64,000 bases of DNA from Leptospira ryugenii (GTDB lineage Bacteria > Spirochaetota > Leptospiria > Leptospirales > Leptospiraceae): contig NZ_BFBB01000008.1 in NCBI RefSeq assembly GCF_003114855.1, forward strand, positions 806,001 to 870,000, written 5' to 3'. The notes under the pieces are model-generated. The model did no database searches, was not told the DNA's origin, and was given only the letters and a program-made list of their open reading frames with translations. A program made the position numbers and the translations under genes. Below, in pieces: positions 1-8,712 of the stretch. Positions within the stretch are counted from its first letter, which is position 1. Each line of letters begins with the position of its first letter.

Positions 1-280
1 GTCCTTCATTCTTTGAGCCTCCATGTCCATGTACAAAGATAATGGCCCGGTCTGCCTTTGTTCCTGGTATGTACCAACTTTCCGTTTGTAGACCATCTGC
101 TGTTGGGACAAAGACTGTTTCAAAACTAAGGCCGAGTTCGGATGGATCCGTGCAAAACACATGGTGTTCTGGATTGCATTTCACTCCTGGATAGAGCACA
201 AGAGAGGAAAAATACCAAGGGATAAAGCCGACCAGTGAAAGGATAAGAAGGACAAAAAGCCATTTCCAATAACGAAGCAT
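1..280 (-). CDS. Alpha/beta hydrolase, N-terminal part (cut by window edge)
   Basis: The minus strand is open from an ATG at 278-280 to the left edge, giving 93 residues. A hydrophobic segment at about residues 6-24 (WLFVLLILSLVGFIPWYF) looks like an uncleaved signal anchor. A strand then leads into FVHGHGGSKNEG, the HGxGG oxyanion-hole motif of alpha/beta hydrolases preceded by hydrophobic residues. The nucleophile, acid and catalytic His lie outside the window, so no substrate can be given. The protein is probably periplasmic and membrane-tethered, acting on an ester or peptide. The family call rests on the HGHGG strand-turn and the secreted layout; a lipase or a peptidase of the same fold is equally possible. 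Confidence 0.65.
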   Translation of the reverse strand, partial: MLRYWKWLFVLLILSLVGFIPWYFSSLVLYPGVKCNPEHHVFCTDPSELGLSFETVFVPTADGLQTESWYIPGTKADRAIIFVHGHGGSKNEG

Positions 281-363
281 AAGGAAAGAATCTAGCTACT
301 TTCCCTTCTATGTAAAGATTCTTTTTTAGGAGAATTCTTGCTTTTTCAGGAATTTTACTCGAC

Positions 364-379
364 GAATGGATTTCCATTC
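364..379. repeat. Short inverted repeat upstream of membrane protein gene
   Basis: GAATGGA and TCCATTC form perfect 7-bp arms around a 2-base centre. The site is 20 bases before the ATG at 400 and lies between two divergent genes. It could be an operator; no regulator is identified. Confidence 0.3.
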
Positions 380-399
380 AGATACAATTAGCAACACTT

Positions 400-1017
400 A
401 TGGACCGTTCCGAGAGAGCCTTATGGGAAATTAAAAATGAAAAAAACAAAGCAGGCGTAAGATGGTTGATTATCTTTTTGATTGTGCCTTACCTTGCTTT
501 CTTATTAGAGACGGGGCGTGCCGTTGAAATCGGACAAGCTCATATTTTTAATTGGTACTACGTCGGTCTGGTGGCAAGTTTTGTCATTTTGGTCAATCTA
601 ATTGTTTCATTTGTAATCAAGAGAGCATCTGCAAAATCATACATCTCCCCCTCGATAAAGTATTACACCATGATTGCAGATTTTCTCGCAGTTGCTTTGG
701 TAATGATACCTACTGGTGGGCATCAGAGTATGTTCTTTACTGTTAATTATATAGTGATTGTTTCAAATAGTTTACGGTACGGACTTCGGATCGCACTTCT
801 CGGCACCATAGTGATGAATCTATTTTATGTTGCCATTCTAGCTTTTGAGTATTATCCCAATGGTGAAGTGCAAGGTTTACAATCTGAAATTTTAAAGATC
901 GGAGGATTTTGGTTAGTTGGTATATACACAGGTTATTTGGCGATGAGATTTGAGACACTTCGTGGTGAGATTGAAAACTACCAAAAGTTATTGGCTGAGG
1001 CCTTAAAGAACAGATGA
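400..1017 (+). CDS. Multi-pass membrane protein resembling a free-standing sensor domain
   Basis: This 205-residue protein has about six hydrophobic segments (near residues 21-37, 50-70, 87-103, 107-125, 128-148, 165-182) and ends in a short amphipathic helix (EIENYQKLLAEALKNR). The layout, with LRYG-type turns between helices and a C-terminal linker helix, resembles the membrane input domains that precede GGDEF, cyclase or histidine kinase modules. No output domain follows here. The ATG has no obvious Shine-Dalgarno. It overlaps the next gene by four bases (ATGA), so the two products are probably translated together and may interact. The function is not recognised; the sensor resemblance is inference. 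Confidence 0.6.
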   Translation: MDRSERALWEIKNEKNKAGVRWLIIFLIVPYLAFLLETGRAVEIGQAHIFNWYYVGLVASFVILVNLIVSFVIKRASAKSYISPSIKYYTMIADFLAVALVMIPTGGHQSMFFTVNYIVIVSNSLRYGLRIALLGTIVMNLFYVAILAFEYYPNGEVQGLQSEILKIGGFWLVGIYTGYLAMRFETLRGEIENYQKLLAEALKNR

Positions 1018-1379
1018 AAGATCCAAATGAGGAAAAAGTTCCAGCTAGTATTGAACGAAGCCTTCGCAAGGGTAATATTAATTTTGATTTTTTACAGCCT
1101 GAAGAGATCCAAAAAGAACAGCTAGAAACATCAGATCTCAATCGGAGGACTAGCCAAAGACAAGGGAAACGAGGCCTATTCAATCGAGGTCGTCCGCCAC
1201 GACCTTTCAAAAAGATTCACTTGTTATTATGGGTCCTCCTATTGATGGGCTTAGCTGCGGCGATTGGTGGTATAGCAATTTCAAAACACTTTCTTTTTTT
1301 ACTTTTATTGCCCATTGTGCTCACACTATTTTTAGGAACTCTCATTATGGTGACGCTACTTCTTGTGAAACCTCTTTAG
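1014..1379 (+). CDS. Small membrane protein with basic linker and two TM helices
   Basis: This 121-residue protein begins inside the stop of the preceding gene (ATGA overlap). Residues 1-65 are hydrophilic and become strongly basic (RRTSQRQGKRGLFNRGR). Two transmembrane helices follow at about 68-88 and 92-117. The 3' end overlaps the convergent acyltransferase gene by 35 bases, so the last 12 codons serve both strands. I do not recognise the family. Co-translation with the upstream multi-pass protein suggests a two-protein membrane complex (inference). Confidence 0.55.
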   Translation: MKDPNEEKVPASIERSLRKGNINFDFLQPEEIQKEQLETSDLNRRTSQRQGKRGLFNRGRPPRPFKKIHLLLWVLLLMGLAAAIGGIAISKHFLFLLLLPIVLTLFLGTLIMVTLLLVKPL

Positions 1380-2091
1380 ATTTTGGACCATATAAGATTT
1401 CATTGGCACGAAAGCATAGTTCGTCTAATCTCTGTTCAAGTTGTAGAGCTTGTTTTGCTAAAGATTCTTCACTTAAATCAGTACTAGGATAGATTGGTTC
1501 TCCAATGACTAAGGCAACCCTCGAGAAAGGTAAGGGAAAACTAAGGTCATCCCAATTGGAACTCACGATCCTCCTAGAAAAACCCACACCAACTGGCACA
1601 ATACAACTGTTTGCTTTTGCTGCCATATAGAGTACACCAGGCTTTGCTTCATAAATGGGTCCATGCGGTCCATCTGGAGCCACAAGTGCCGGTACCCCTG
1701 CTTGGATCTTTTTGATAAAATTCATGATACCTGCGGATTGTTTCCCGAGAGAGGCATCTAAAACATCGAATCCCAGGGCCTTCAATGTTTTTAAACCGAT
1801 CTCTCGAAAGTAATGAGTGGTACTGTTTTCGTATTCTTCCGTTCTGGGATGGTCCGAATAGATGCAAAGGTCTCTATGGTGCAAACAGAAAACAACCGCA
1901 TCTACAAATGTATGCCAGATCGCAAGGATGTGGTTTTCTTTTTTTGCGCGGAGGATCCGAAGGTGATTCTCTCCCTCTACATAGAACGTAAGAGTTGATT
2001 GGTATATACTTAAAATGACAGCTGCGAACGTTGAAAACAGGCTCGTGCTCGCTCGGTAGACGACTCGTTTGAAAGGATGTTTTGGCAGCAT
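1345..2091 (-). CDS. Lysophospholipid acyltransferase family protein (DUF374-like)
   Basis: This 248-residue protein has an N-terminal hydrophobic stretch (about 18-32) and then the landmarks of the DUF374 branch of LPLAT acyltransferases: WH at residues 59-60, where other acyltransferases have HxxxxD, and the characteristic APDGPHGP block at 138-145. VPVGVGFSRR and a late IGEPI complete the fold. Members transfer acyl chains to lipid or lipid A-like acceptors at the inner membrane; the acceptor cannot be read from sequence. It is convergent with the preceding small membrane protein and shares 35 bases with it. A long AT-rich gap lies upstream. Confidence 0.8.
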   Translation of the reverse strand: MLPKHPFKRVVYRASTSLFSTFAAVILSIYQSTLTFYVEGENHLRILRAKKENHILAIWHTFVDAVVFCLHHRDLCIYSDHPRTEEYENSTTHYFREIGLKTLKALGFDVLDASLGKQSAGIMNFIKKIQAGVPALVAPDGPHGPIYEAKPGVLYMAAKANSCIVPVGVGFSRRIVSSNWDDLSFPLPFSRVALVIGEPIYPSTDLSEESLAKQALQLEQRLDELCFRANEILYGPKSKEVSQEVASP

Positions 2092-2285
2092 TCTCTTGAC
2101 TAGATCACAAAATTAAAAAACGCCAATCTTTTTTTACAGAATTGTCAATTCATTCACCTACTCTTTGTTAAGGAATCTGATCAAAAGACTTTCTTCAGTT
2201 TGTAAAAAGAAATAGGAAAAATTCATTTCAAATTGGGAATAGGATTTTTTAATCAGACACGAAGACTACTTTCAATCTAAGAAAA

Positions 2286-3500
2286 ATGAATAAAGAGATA
2301 GAAATCCAAGGCATCTGCCATCCGAAGTTCCGAAAAGTCAGGGAAGTCTTCTTCGATAATTTTCGAACGGAAGGAGAGGTAGGAGCAGCTCTTTGTATCT
2401 ACCAAGACCAACAAAAGGTAGTCGATCTTTGGGCAGGCAAACAAAACCTCTCCCCAAAAACGGAATGGCAGGAGAATACCACTGTTCCGATTTTTTCAGT
2501 CACAAAGGGTCTTACTTCCCTCTGTTTTCTCATGCTTGCTGATCGAGAAGTTTTTCGTTACGAAGACCTTGTGCAGAAACATTGGGCGGAATTTTCAGCG
2601 AATGGAAAAGAAACTATCACCATACAACAGTTATTGGAACATAAGGCTGGATTGCACGCCCTAGAAAAAAAATTACATATCTCTGACTTTTGGGAAAATC
2701 CAGAAGTTGTATACCAAGCTTTAATCAGACAAAAACCAGCTTGGAAACCTGGTGAGAAACAAGGGTATGGTGCACAAATTTGGGGTGCCTATGCAGCCGA
2801 ACTCTTCCAAAAGATTCAGGGAGAAAGTGCTGGCGTTTTTTTTGCAAGGGAAGTTGCCAACAAACTAGGATTAAATCTTTATATTGGTTTGCCAGATTCT
2901 GAAAAAAAGAATGTGGCCTTATTGTATCCAGTTTCCAATCTTATGAGAATCTTAAAACTTTTTCCCAACATCCTGACAGGAAAGGGTTCGGAAGGAAGAG
3001 CGGCATGGGACCTTTTGTTCGGAAGGAGCGAAGTAAAGAAAGCATACATGAATCCATCTATGGGTTTGGCAGGGATCAAAGCCTTTAACGATGCGGTATT
3101 ACATAAACAAGAACTACTCTGGGCAAACGCAATCGGAGATGCCCGTAGCCTTGCTAAGCTATTTCAGATTTTGGCTTTGGGCGGGGGAAAACAGAAAGAG
3201 AAGTTAGTCTCTAAGCAATGGATACAGCGACTTTCCAAAAAGCAATTGTTAAACTATGATTTGGTCATTCACAAACCGATGGCTTGGCGATATGGATTTC
3301 TAAAAGAAGAGTTGGACACATTTTCCCCCAATCCAGAGACCTTTGGACATGCCGGCATGGGAGGTAGCCTAGTTTTTGCTGATCCCAAAGAACGGCTTTC
3401 TTTTGGATATGTCTGCAATGCCTTAGATCATAGAACTAGAGCACCCAAAACTCTAAAGTTGTGCCGAGCTCTCTATTCTTCAATAGGCCAAAGAACATAA
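2286..3500 (+). CDS. Serine hydrolase of the beta-lactamase / EstB esterase family
   Basis: The 404-residue product has the class C beta-lactamase fold signatures: nucleophile SVTK at residues 71-74 (SxxK), a tyrosine in GYGAQIWG near residue 160 at the YxA position, and a late HAGMGGS near 355 at the H/KxG position. No signal peptide is visible, so it is probably a cytoplasmic carboxylesterase or peptidase rather than a lactamase; this group includes EstB-like esterases and spreads widely as housekeeping hydrolases. The 194-base upstream gap holds AT-rich sequence only. The start ATG has a weak upstream purine run and no clear Shine-Dalgarno. Confidence 0.85.
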   Translation: MNKEIEIQGICHPKFRKVREVFFDNFRTEGEVGAALCIYQDQQKVVDLWAGKQNLSPKTEWQENTTVPIFSVTKGLTSLCFLMLADREVFRYEDLVQKHWAEFSANGKETITIQQLLEHKAGLHALEKKLHISDFWENPEVVYQALIRQKPAWKPGEKQGYGAQIWGAYAAELFQKIQGESAGVFFAREVANKLGLNLYIGLPDSEKKNVALLYPVSNLMRILKLFPNILTGKGSEGRAAWDLLFGRSEVKKAYMNPSMGLAGIKAFNDAVLHKQELLWANAIGDARSLAKLFQILALGGGKQKEKLVSKQWIQRLSKKQLLNYDLVIHKPMAWRYGFLKEELDTFSPNPETFGHAGMGGSLVFADPKERLSFGYVCNALDHRTRAPKTLKLCRALYSSIGQRT

Positions 3501-3573
3501 AGAAATTGGATGGATTTTTTTAAATTCATACCTATCATTGGGGATTAAAACCAATACCGCCTAAGGATCGTCC

Positions 3574-4554
3574 ATGAAACAAGCTAGTAAAGAATGGAAA
3601 GAAACGCCACTTCCCCAAGAAGAGAGCATCTTTCAAAAGTATTCAGAGCCCTTCAAACAATTGCAAGAAAGGAAAAATGCACAATATGGGAAAGGCAGAG
3701 GGCTTCACCGAAAACAGTTGTTAGCCATCAAAGCTGAGTTTGAAGTCTTAAAAGAGATTCCCAAAGAAGCGAAATTTGGATTATTCGAAAAACCAAAAAA
3801 GTATGATGCAATCCTTCGTCTCTCCAATGGCGGAATGGATATCAAAAAGGATTCAGGCCCAGACATTAGGGGATTTTCCATCAAAGTAAAAGGACTTAGT
3901 GGCAAGTCTGCCTTGGGTGGAAAAACAGATTCACAGGATTTTCTTTTGATCAACCATGCTACCTTTTCTTTACCCGATTTTGAGTCCTTTATACAATTGG
4001 TTTTAGCCCTCGGACAAGGTGTTCCCAGTTTGTTCAAACATTTGATCAGCAAACACGGATTTTTCGGAGCACTCAAAAAAATGGGTGATTCAGCCAAAAC
4101 GATGGGCAAACCGTTTCAAAGTTTCGTAACAGAGCCCTTCCACTCTGCTGCGCCTATCCAATGTGGACCTTATGCTGCCAAAGTACGATTGAAGCCACTT
4201 AAATCACCAAATGGAAAATCTGGAAAAGAAAATTGGGCGGTAGATGTTTCAAATCATTTGATAGAAGGTCCGATCATCTATGACTTCCAATTACAATTCT
4301 ATGTGGACCCTATCCAAACACCAATCGAAAACCCTACTATAGAATGGAAAGAAAGTGATACTCCCTTTATAACAGTGGCTAGATTGACAATTCCGAAGCA
4401 AACCTTGGATTTAGAACAGAGTACAGATTTTGCAAAGTCTGTGGAAGCCTCCACCTTTGATCCATGGAATGCTTTAGAACAACACAAACCACTCGGACAA
4501 ATCATGAGAGCTCGAAAATTTTACTACCTTCAAAGCCAAAATACGCGAAAGTAA
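3574..4554 (+). CDS. Catalase-like heme protein
   Basis: This 326-residue protein has the compact catalase-like core. A conserved histidine in RGLHRKQ (near residue 49) occupies the distal catalytic position. It is followed by the ILRLSNGG strand, PDIRGFSIKV and DFLLINH, all typical of the family. The C-terminal RARKFYYLQ resembles the RxxxY heme-ligand helix. It is much shorter than true catalases (480 residues or more), so peroxidase or peroxygenase activity is as likely as dismutation. AAGGA sits eight bases before the ATG. The next gene starts 20 bases downstream, so the two may be co-transcribed. It has no signal peptide and is presumed cytoplasmic. Confidence 0.8.
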   Translation: MKQASKEWKETPLPQEESIFQKYSEPFKQLQERKNAQYGKGRGLHRKQLLAIKAEFEVLKEIPKEAKFGLFEKPKKYDAILRLSNGGMDIKKDSGPDIRGFSIKVKGLSGKSALGGKTDSQDFLLINHATFSLPDFESFIQLVLALGQGVPSLFKHLISKHGFFGALKKMGDSAKTMGKPFQSFVTEPFHSAAPIQCGPYAAKVRLKPLKSPNGKSGKENWAVDVSNHLIEGPIIYDFQLQFYVDPIQTPIENPTIEWKESDTPFITVARLTIPKQTLDLEQSTDFAKSVEASTFDPWNALEQHKPLGQIMRARKFYYLQSQNTRK

Positions 4555-4574
4555 AGGTGATAAATTAAATTCTC

Positions 4575-5942
4575 ATGATAGCAATCGGGGAACTCATTGA
4601 AATACTTAGGACTGTAGATCTATTCTCTGAAATTCCCCACGATTCTATTCTCGAATTGGCATCGGCTCTAAAAGAAGATCACTTCCGAAAAGACGAAGTG
4701 ATCTTACACAAAGGAGATCCCGGCACATGTATGTACATCATCTACCATGGCCGAGTCTACGTTCACTTTGATGACCAAAAGGTGGCAGAGATTGGTGCTC
4801 GCCAAACCTTTGGAGAATTTTCTCTTCTCAATTCAGAACCAAGAAATGCTTCCATCACTGCTTTGGAGGATAGCCATCTACTTCGCTTAGACCAGGAAGA
4901 TTTTTATGCCATCATGGGAAATAGTACTGAGTTTATGCGAGGCGTAGTTCGCATCTTAATCCTCAGATTAGCAGAACAAAACAAAGAACTGATTGATACT
5001 TTGAAACGTAGGGAAGTGGAACTGACCCAAAAAGTGGAAGAACAAACCAAAGATCTGATCAGCGCCATCATGGAAATCAAATCCCAAAATGACAGCCTGG
5101 AACAATACAACCAAGAGATCATGGAACAAAAAAAGGAAATTGAAAAAAAGAACCATGACATCACGGAAAGTATCCGGTATGCGAGAACCATCCAACAATC
5201 CATCTTGCCAAGTAGAGAGTTGATTTCCTGGGCTCTACCTGACTCTTTTATTCTTTTCCGTCCTAGGGATGTGGTCAGCGGAGATTTTTATTGGTTCACA
5301 TCAAAATCGATTTTGCTTGAAGGAAAAGAAGAAACGCTAGTAGTGATTGCTGCAGCTGACTGCACAGGACATGGCGTACCTGGAGCTTTCATGTCTATGA
5401 TCGGAAATAGTCTACTCAATGATATCGTAAATGCTAGAGGCGTTCATGATCCGGATGAGATCTTAAACTTACTCCATAGGGGTGTCAGGTATTCTCTAAA
5501 TCAAGAAATGACCGAGAGCCGAGATGGAATGGACATTGCATTATGTTCTCTGTATCTAGAACGACGTGAACTGTATTATGCAGGAGCCATGAACTCTCTG
5601 TACTTTGTCCAAAATGGAGAATTGCAAGAATTGAAAGCAGATCGGCGATCTATTGGAGGTACCCAAAAGGAAGGCCAAAGAATTTTTACAAAACACACTA
5701 TCGATGTAAACCAGGATACCTGTTTTTATATGACAACAGATGGGTATTTAGATCAATTCAGTGGTTTGGATCACAAAAAATTTATGTCAAAACGTTTCAA
5801 AGATTTGATCATCGATAACCACAAAAATCCCATGTCAGAACAAAAAGAAGTCTTTGAGGCGACAATGAAGGATTGGATGAACGGATGCGACCAGATCGAT
5901 GATATCCTTGTGATCGGTGTTCATATACCCTCTCTGAAATAA
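4575..5942 (+). CDS. Cyclic-nucleotide-binding SpoIIE-type PP2C phosphatase
   Basis: Three modules are visible in 455 residues. Residues 10-125 are a cyclic-nucleotide-binding beta roll (EVILHKGDPGTCMYIIYHGR, then FGEFSLLNSEPRNASITAL; the phosphate cassette resembles GEFSLL..PRNAS). Residues 130-197 are a charged coiled coil. Residues 198-455 are a PP2C/SpoIIE domain entered by SIRYARTIQQSILP, with GDFYW, ADCTGHGVPGAFMS and DGMD holding the metal-binding acidic residues and TTDGYLDQF near the end. It probably dephosphorylates a serine/threonine phosphoprotein, such as an anti-sigma antagonist, under cAMP or cGMP control. The window also encodes a class III cyclase that could supply the ligand (inference). 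It lacks membrane segments. Confidence 0.88.
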   Translation: MIAIGELIEILRTVDLFSEIPHDSILELASALKEDHFRKDEVILHKGDPGTCMYIIYHGRVYVHFDDQKVAEIGARQTFGEFSLLNSEPRNASITALEDSHLLRLDQEDFYAIMGNSTEFMRGVVRILILRLAEQNKELIDTLKRREVELTQKVEEQTKDLISAIMEIKSQNDSLEQYNQEIMEQKKEIEKKNHDITESIRYARTIQQSILPSRELISWALPDSFILFRPRDVVSGDFYWFTSKSILLEGKEETLVVIAAADCTGHGVPGAFMSMIGNSLLNDIVNARGVHDPDEILNLLHRGVRYSLNQEMTESRDGMDIALCSLYLERRELYYAGAMNSLYFVQNGELQELKADRRSIGGTQKEGQRIFTKHTIDVNQDTCFYMTTDGYLDQFSGLDHKKFMSKRFKDLIIDNHKNPMSEQKEVFEATMKDWMNGCDQIDDILVIGVHIPSLK

Positions 5943-5943
5943 G

Positions 5944-5972
5944 TTGACAACATAGTATCCTTTCTTTATTTT
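5944..5972 (+). promoter_or_regulatory. Candidate promoter giving a near-leaderless transcript
   Basis: TTGACA at 5944-5949 is followed after 17 bases by TATTTT at 5967-5972. Transcription would begin about at the ATG at 5980, which has no Shine-Dalgarno in front of it. Confidence 0.3.
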
Positions 5973-5979
5973 CTTTCGA

Positions 5980-6405
5980 ATGAAAACGTTTCTGTTGAAT
6001 CTACTAATCCTCTTTCTTTCTGTACATCTATTTGCGGACCCCGTCAAAAAGTCGGATGAGCTTTGTTCTTGTCTCAAAGATGCCAAGGAGTCCAAGAATG
6101 AAAAATCAAAGAAAAAATGTCTTCAATTGAGAGAAAAACATGTTAAGGCACTGAAAAAGAACTCACCAGAGTACAATGAGTACATTGAAAGATTAAATGT
6201 ATGCGAACGCCAATTGATGGGTGCTGGTGACATAGATGCGAACTTGAGTACTGAGAAAAAAATAGAAGCGGTTTGCAATTGCTTTCAAAACAAAGCACAG
6301 CAGAAAATGATGTGTTTTAAGTTACAAAGTGACTATGCAAAAACGATTGCGAACGATGAAGAGAGAGCTTCTTTCAATGTGGCATCAGGGAGTTGCGACA
6401 AGTAA
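5980..6405 (+). CDS. Small secreted cysteine-containing protein
   Basis: The 141-residue product has a clean signal peptide (MKTFLLNLLILFLSVHLFA, cleavage before DPV). The mature part is lysine-rich and helical with seven cysteines arranged as two similar blocks: CSC...C...C near residues 29-73 and CNC...C...C near residues 98-139, suggesting an internal duplication stabilised by disulfides. It is presumably periplasmic. No family is recognised. The last 21 bases overlap the convergent kinase gene. The only promoter-like element lies so close that the mRNA may be nearly leaderless. Confidence 0.6.
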   Translation: MKTFLLNLLILFLSVHLFADPVKKSDELCSCLKDAKESKNEKSKKKCLQLREKHVKALKKNSPEYNEYIERLNVCERQLMGAGDIDANLSTEKKIEAVCNCFQNKAQQKMMCFKLQSDYAKTIANDEERASFNVASGSCDK

Positions 6406-7812
6406 TTCTTTTGTTTGTTGTTGTAAGGGAAATCTCAAAGTAATCTGAGTTCCCTTACAAAATTTGGATCGGATTTCTCCCCTCAATTGTTTGGTCAATT
6501 CTGTGACGAGCACCAAACCAAAATCTTCTGGTTCTTCCGTATCCACCAATGGAAAGGTGGAGGATTTGGCTTTATCGGAGATCGCTATGTGAATGTCATC
6601 GGCATGCAGTCGCATAGAAATTTCAATATTAGGCTCTTCATTTTCTCTTAATATCACTTTGATCATATGTGATATGATTTCGTTCATCACCAATCCCAAT
6701 AGCTGTAAGGTCTTTGCGTCTACTTTAAAGTTCTCCAAGTCTTTCTGAAAGTGGATCAGAAATCCATTTGGGATACTTCTGCTAGCTTGGTCCAATAATT
6801 CCGAGAGATATTCATTGGCTTCCAAATAACCGAAATCTTGGCTCTGGAAAAGGTTTTGGTACAACAGAGACATTCCTTGAATTCTTCTTGCTGAATCATC
6901 CAATGCCTCTATCCCTTCTTTATTTTTTAAGTAGGAGGATTGGAGAGTTAACATACTGTAGAGCATACTTAGATTGTTTTTGATCCGATGGTGAACCTCT
7001 GCTAATATCTGTTCTTTCTCATTGAGTAATTTTGAGATTCTTTCTTCGTTTTGTTTGCGCTCTGTAATGTCGCGTATGACTGCTATAAATCGAGTTTCAT
7101 TTGGGATACTTTCATTCTTTGCAACCGACAATTCAAACCAGAGCTCACCCTTAGGTACATTCAATTTGTAGGCATGGCCGAGCGAGAATCCCTTTTCATC
7201 AGCTTCTGCCAAGGCTCGGTAGGCCATTTCAGCTACTTCAGGTGGCAAGGATTGAAATATAGATTTTCCTAAAAGGTCTTTTTCTGGTGCAGCTAGAAGG
7301 TCAGACCGCGTACCAAAGAATCGGATAAAATTCCCATCTCGGTCAGCTTCCACCAATAGGTCAGGAATTGTTGCAATCGTTGTACGAAATGTACCCAAAG
7401 TTTCTCGCGTCTCCGAAAAATCTTTAAACCTTTTGACAGAACTTTGCATCTGAGTCTCTAGAAAGGCAAGGGGAGATGTCGGTGAAACCAATCCATAGTG
7501 CGGTATGCTTTCGATTGCCTGGAGGAGACTAGGTTCGGGAGCATCCGAAAAAAAAAGAATAGGACAGTGCTCTGTTAGTGATTGTTTAGCATCATTTGTC
7601 AGTCCCAAAAAATCCAGACGATCCAAATTCCAGAGGATTAGTTTAGGGTGCAACTGAGTTTCACTAATGGCTTGGAGTTCATTTTTATCCCTAATTAAAT
7701 GTACAGAGTGTCCGAGTTCTTGGAGGATTTGGACGAATGGGTTTTGTTCGGAAGATTCTAATCCAAAGAGAAACACGACGAGGGTTGACTTGCTTCGTTC
7801 CGAAAGTGACAA
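6385..7812 (-). CDS. PAS / HisKA_2 histidine kinase with degenerate receiver and ATPase domains
   Basis: Domain order in 475 residues: residues 10-120 look like a receiver fold whose phosphoacceptor position holds Asn (LILWNLD, N62); residues 138-255 are a PAS/PAC domain (ending IAVIRDITERK); residues 260-345 are a HisKA_2 dimerisation domain with intact EVHHRIKNN (H274/H275); residues 365-465 are the ATPase region. The ATPase region is eroded: the N-box reads NEIISHMIK (H382 where Asn is expected) and the G1 box reads SDKAKS (D413 but no GxG). It may therefore accept phosphate rather than autophosphorylate. It lies 55 bases downstream of a stand-alone HATPase-like gene in the same orientation. 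No membrane segment; cytoplasmic. Confidence 0.8.
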   Translation of the reverse strand: MSLSERSKSTLVVFLFGLESSEQNPFVQILQELGHSVHLIRDKNELQAISETQLHPKLILWNLDRLDFLGLTNDAKQSLTEHCPILFFSDAPEPSLLQAIESIPHYGLVSPTSPLAFLETQMQSSVKRFKDFSETRETLGTFRTTIATIPDLLVEADRDGNFIRFFGTRSDLLAAPEKDLLGKSIFQSLPPEVAEMAYRALAEADEKGFSLGHAYKLNVPKGELWFELSVAKNESIPNETRFIAVIRDITERKQNEERISKLLNEKEQILAEVHHRIKNNLSMLYSMLTLQSSYLKNKEGIEALDDSARRIQGMSLLYQNLFQSQDFGYLEANEYLSELLDQASRSIPNGFLIHFQKDLENFKVDAKTLQLLGLVMNEIISHMIKVILRENEEPNIEISMRLHADDIHIAISDKAKSSTFPLVDTEEPEDFGLVLVTELTKQLRGEIRSKFCKGTQITLRFPLQQQTKELLVATP

Positions 7813-7867
7813 ATGATCTACCTATCCTTTTTCTGACGAAGATTTGTTTCGAATTATTGAAATTTTA

Positions 7868-8617
7868 TTATAAATCTAGACGATTCCAGCGCTCTCTCAG
7901 AATTTCCCGGCTTAAATTTTCTCTTTGGAGGGTTTCTTCAAATAACGAGCGTTTTGATCGGTAGGTCACGGAAAAGGGTATTTCTAGTCTTGCAACCGTA
8001 AAGTTATTTTTAGGATCTGAAAAAATAGTTAAATACCTACGGTCAATCCCGTATTGGGCCATCATAATGCCGATCAATGTAATGCCTAGGCCGGCACCTT
8101 CTGTTTCATCGGCATGTTTTTGGAAGAATTCGGGTAGGTTATCAAATTCCTTGGCCAGTTGGAATTTTTCGCGGATCCTCGTTTCTTCGTTGGGAAGAAG
8201 GGCAAAATTGTTTGTTACTGTCACGATCATTCTCTCAACGTTTGCCTCAAAATCTATGGTCGTGTGGATTTTTTTTTCTTTCATTTTGCTTTTGAAGTAA
8301 GAAAAGTGATCTTTGAAAAAATTGCTTTTGAGAGAGGAGAGAATCGCAGTTGTTTCGGGAGTTGAGCTTTCTGATTTCAAATCATCATAAACAATACGTT
8401 TGATAGCAGCTTTAGTTGAGTTCATCACGAATTCTTTACAGGCTGTATAAATCAGCTCAAATAACTCTGTTTGATCATAATGTTCTAAGGTTTTACGGAG
8501 AATCCAGAGTAACTTTTCTTCACCATCTTCTTCTAGAAATCGAGTGTACATAGAGATAGATCTCTGCTTCTGTATGCTCAATTGTACGAGATTTTGAAAT
8601 CGAGGGCTTAATGGCAT
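7868..8617 (-). CDS. Stand-alone GHKL / HATPase-like protein
   Basis: This 249-residue soluble protein carries a histidine-kinase-like ATPase fold without a dimerisation domain: CKEFVMNSTKAA near residue 62 matches the N-box, VTVTNN takes the place of DxGxG, and TEGAGLGITLI near residue 175 matches the G2 box. A helical insert lies between the N and G boxes. I have the impression of a spirochaete-centred family with this NN substitution, but cannot verify it. The adjacent downstream gene encodes a HisKA_2 kinase with a poor ATPase domain, which makes a two-protein system possible (inference). Anti-sigma-like kinase activity is an alternative. Confidence 0.6.
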   Translation of the reverse strand: MPLSPRFQNLVQLSIQKQRSISMYTRFLEEDGEEKLLWILRKTLEHYDQTELFELIYTACKEFVMNSTKAAIKRIVYDDLKSESSTPETTAILSSLKSNFFKDHFSYFKSKMKEKKIHTTIDFEANVERMIVTVTNNFALLPNEETRIREKFQLAKEFDNLPEFFQKHADETEGAGLGITLIGIMMAQYGIDRRYLTIFSDPKNNFTVARLEIPFSVTYRSKRSLFEETLQRENLSREILRERWNRLDL

Positions 8618-8712
8618 CGGAAAAACTAAAGTTAAGTATCAAAACAGATTCTAGAGACCGTCAAACAGAAATCAGAAAATAATTTGAGATATTATCATAA
8701 ATATGCTACACT

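Noticed and set aside
126..377. Minus-strand frame of 83 residues at the left edge
   Set aside because: It overlaps the alpha/beta hydrolase in another frame; the hydrolase frame has a membrane anchor and the HGHGG motif and so is preferred.
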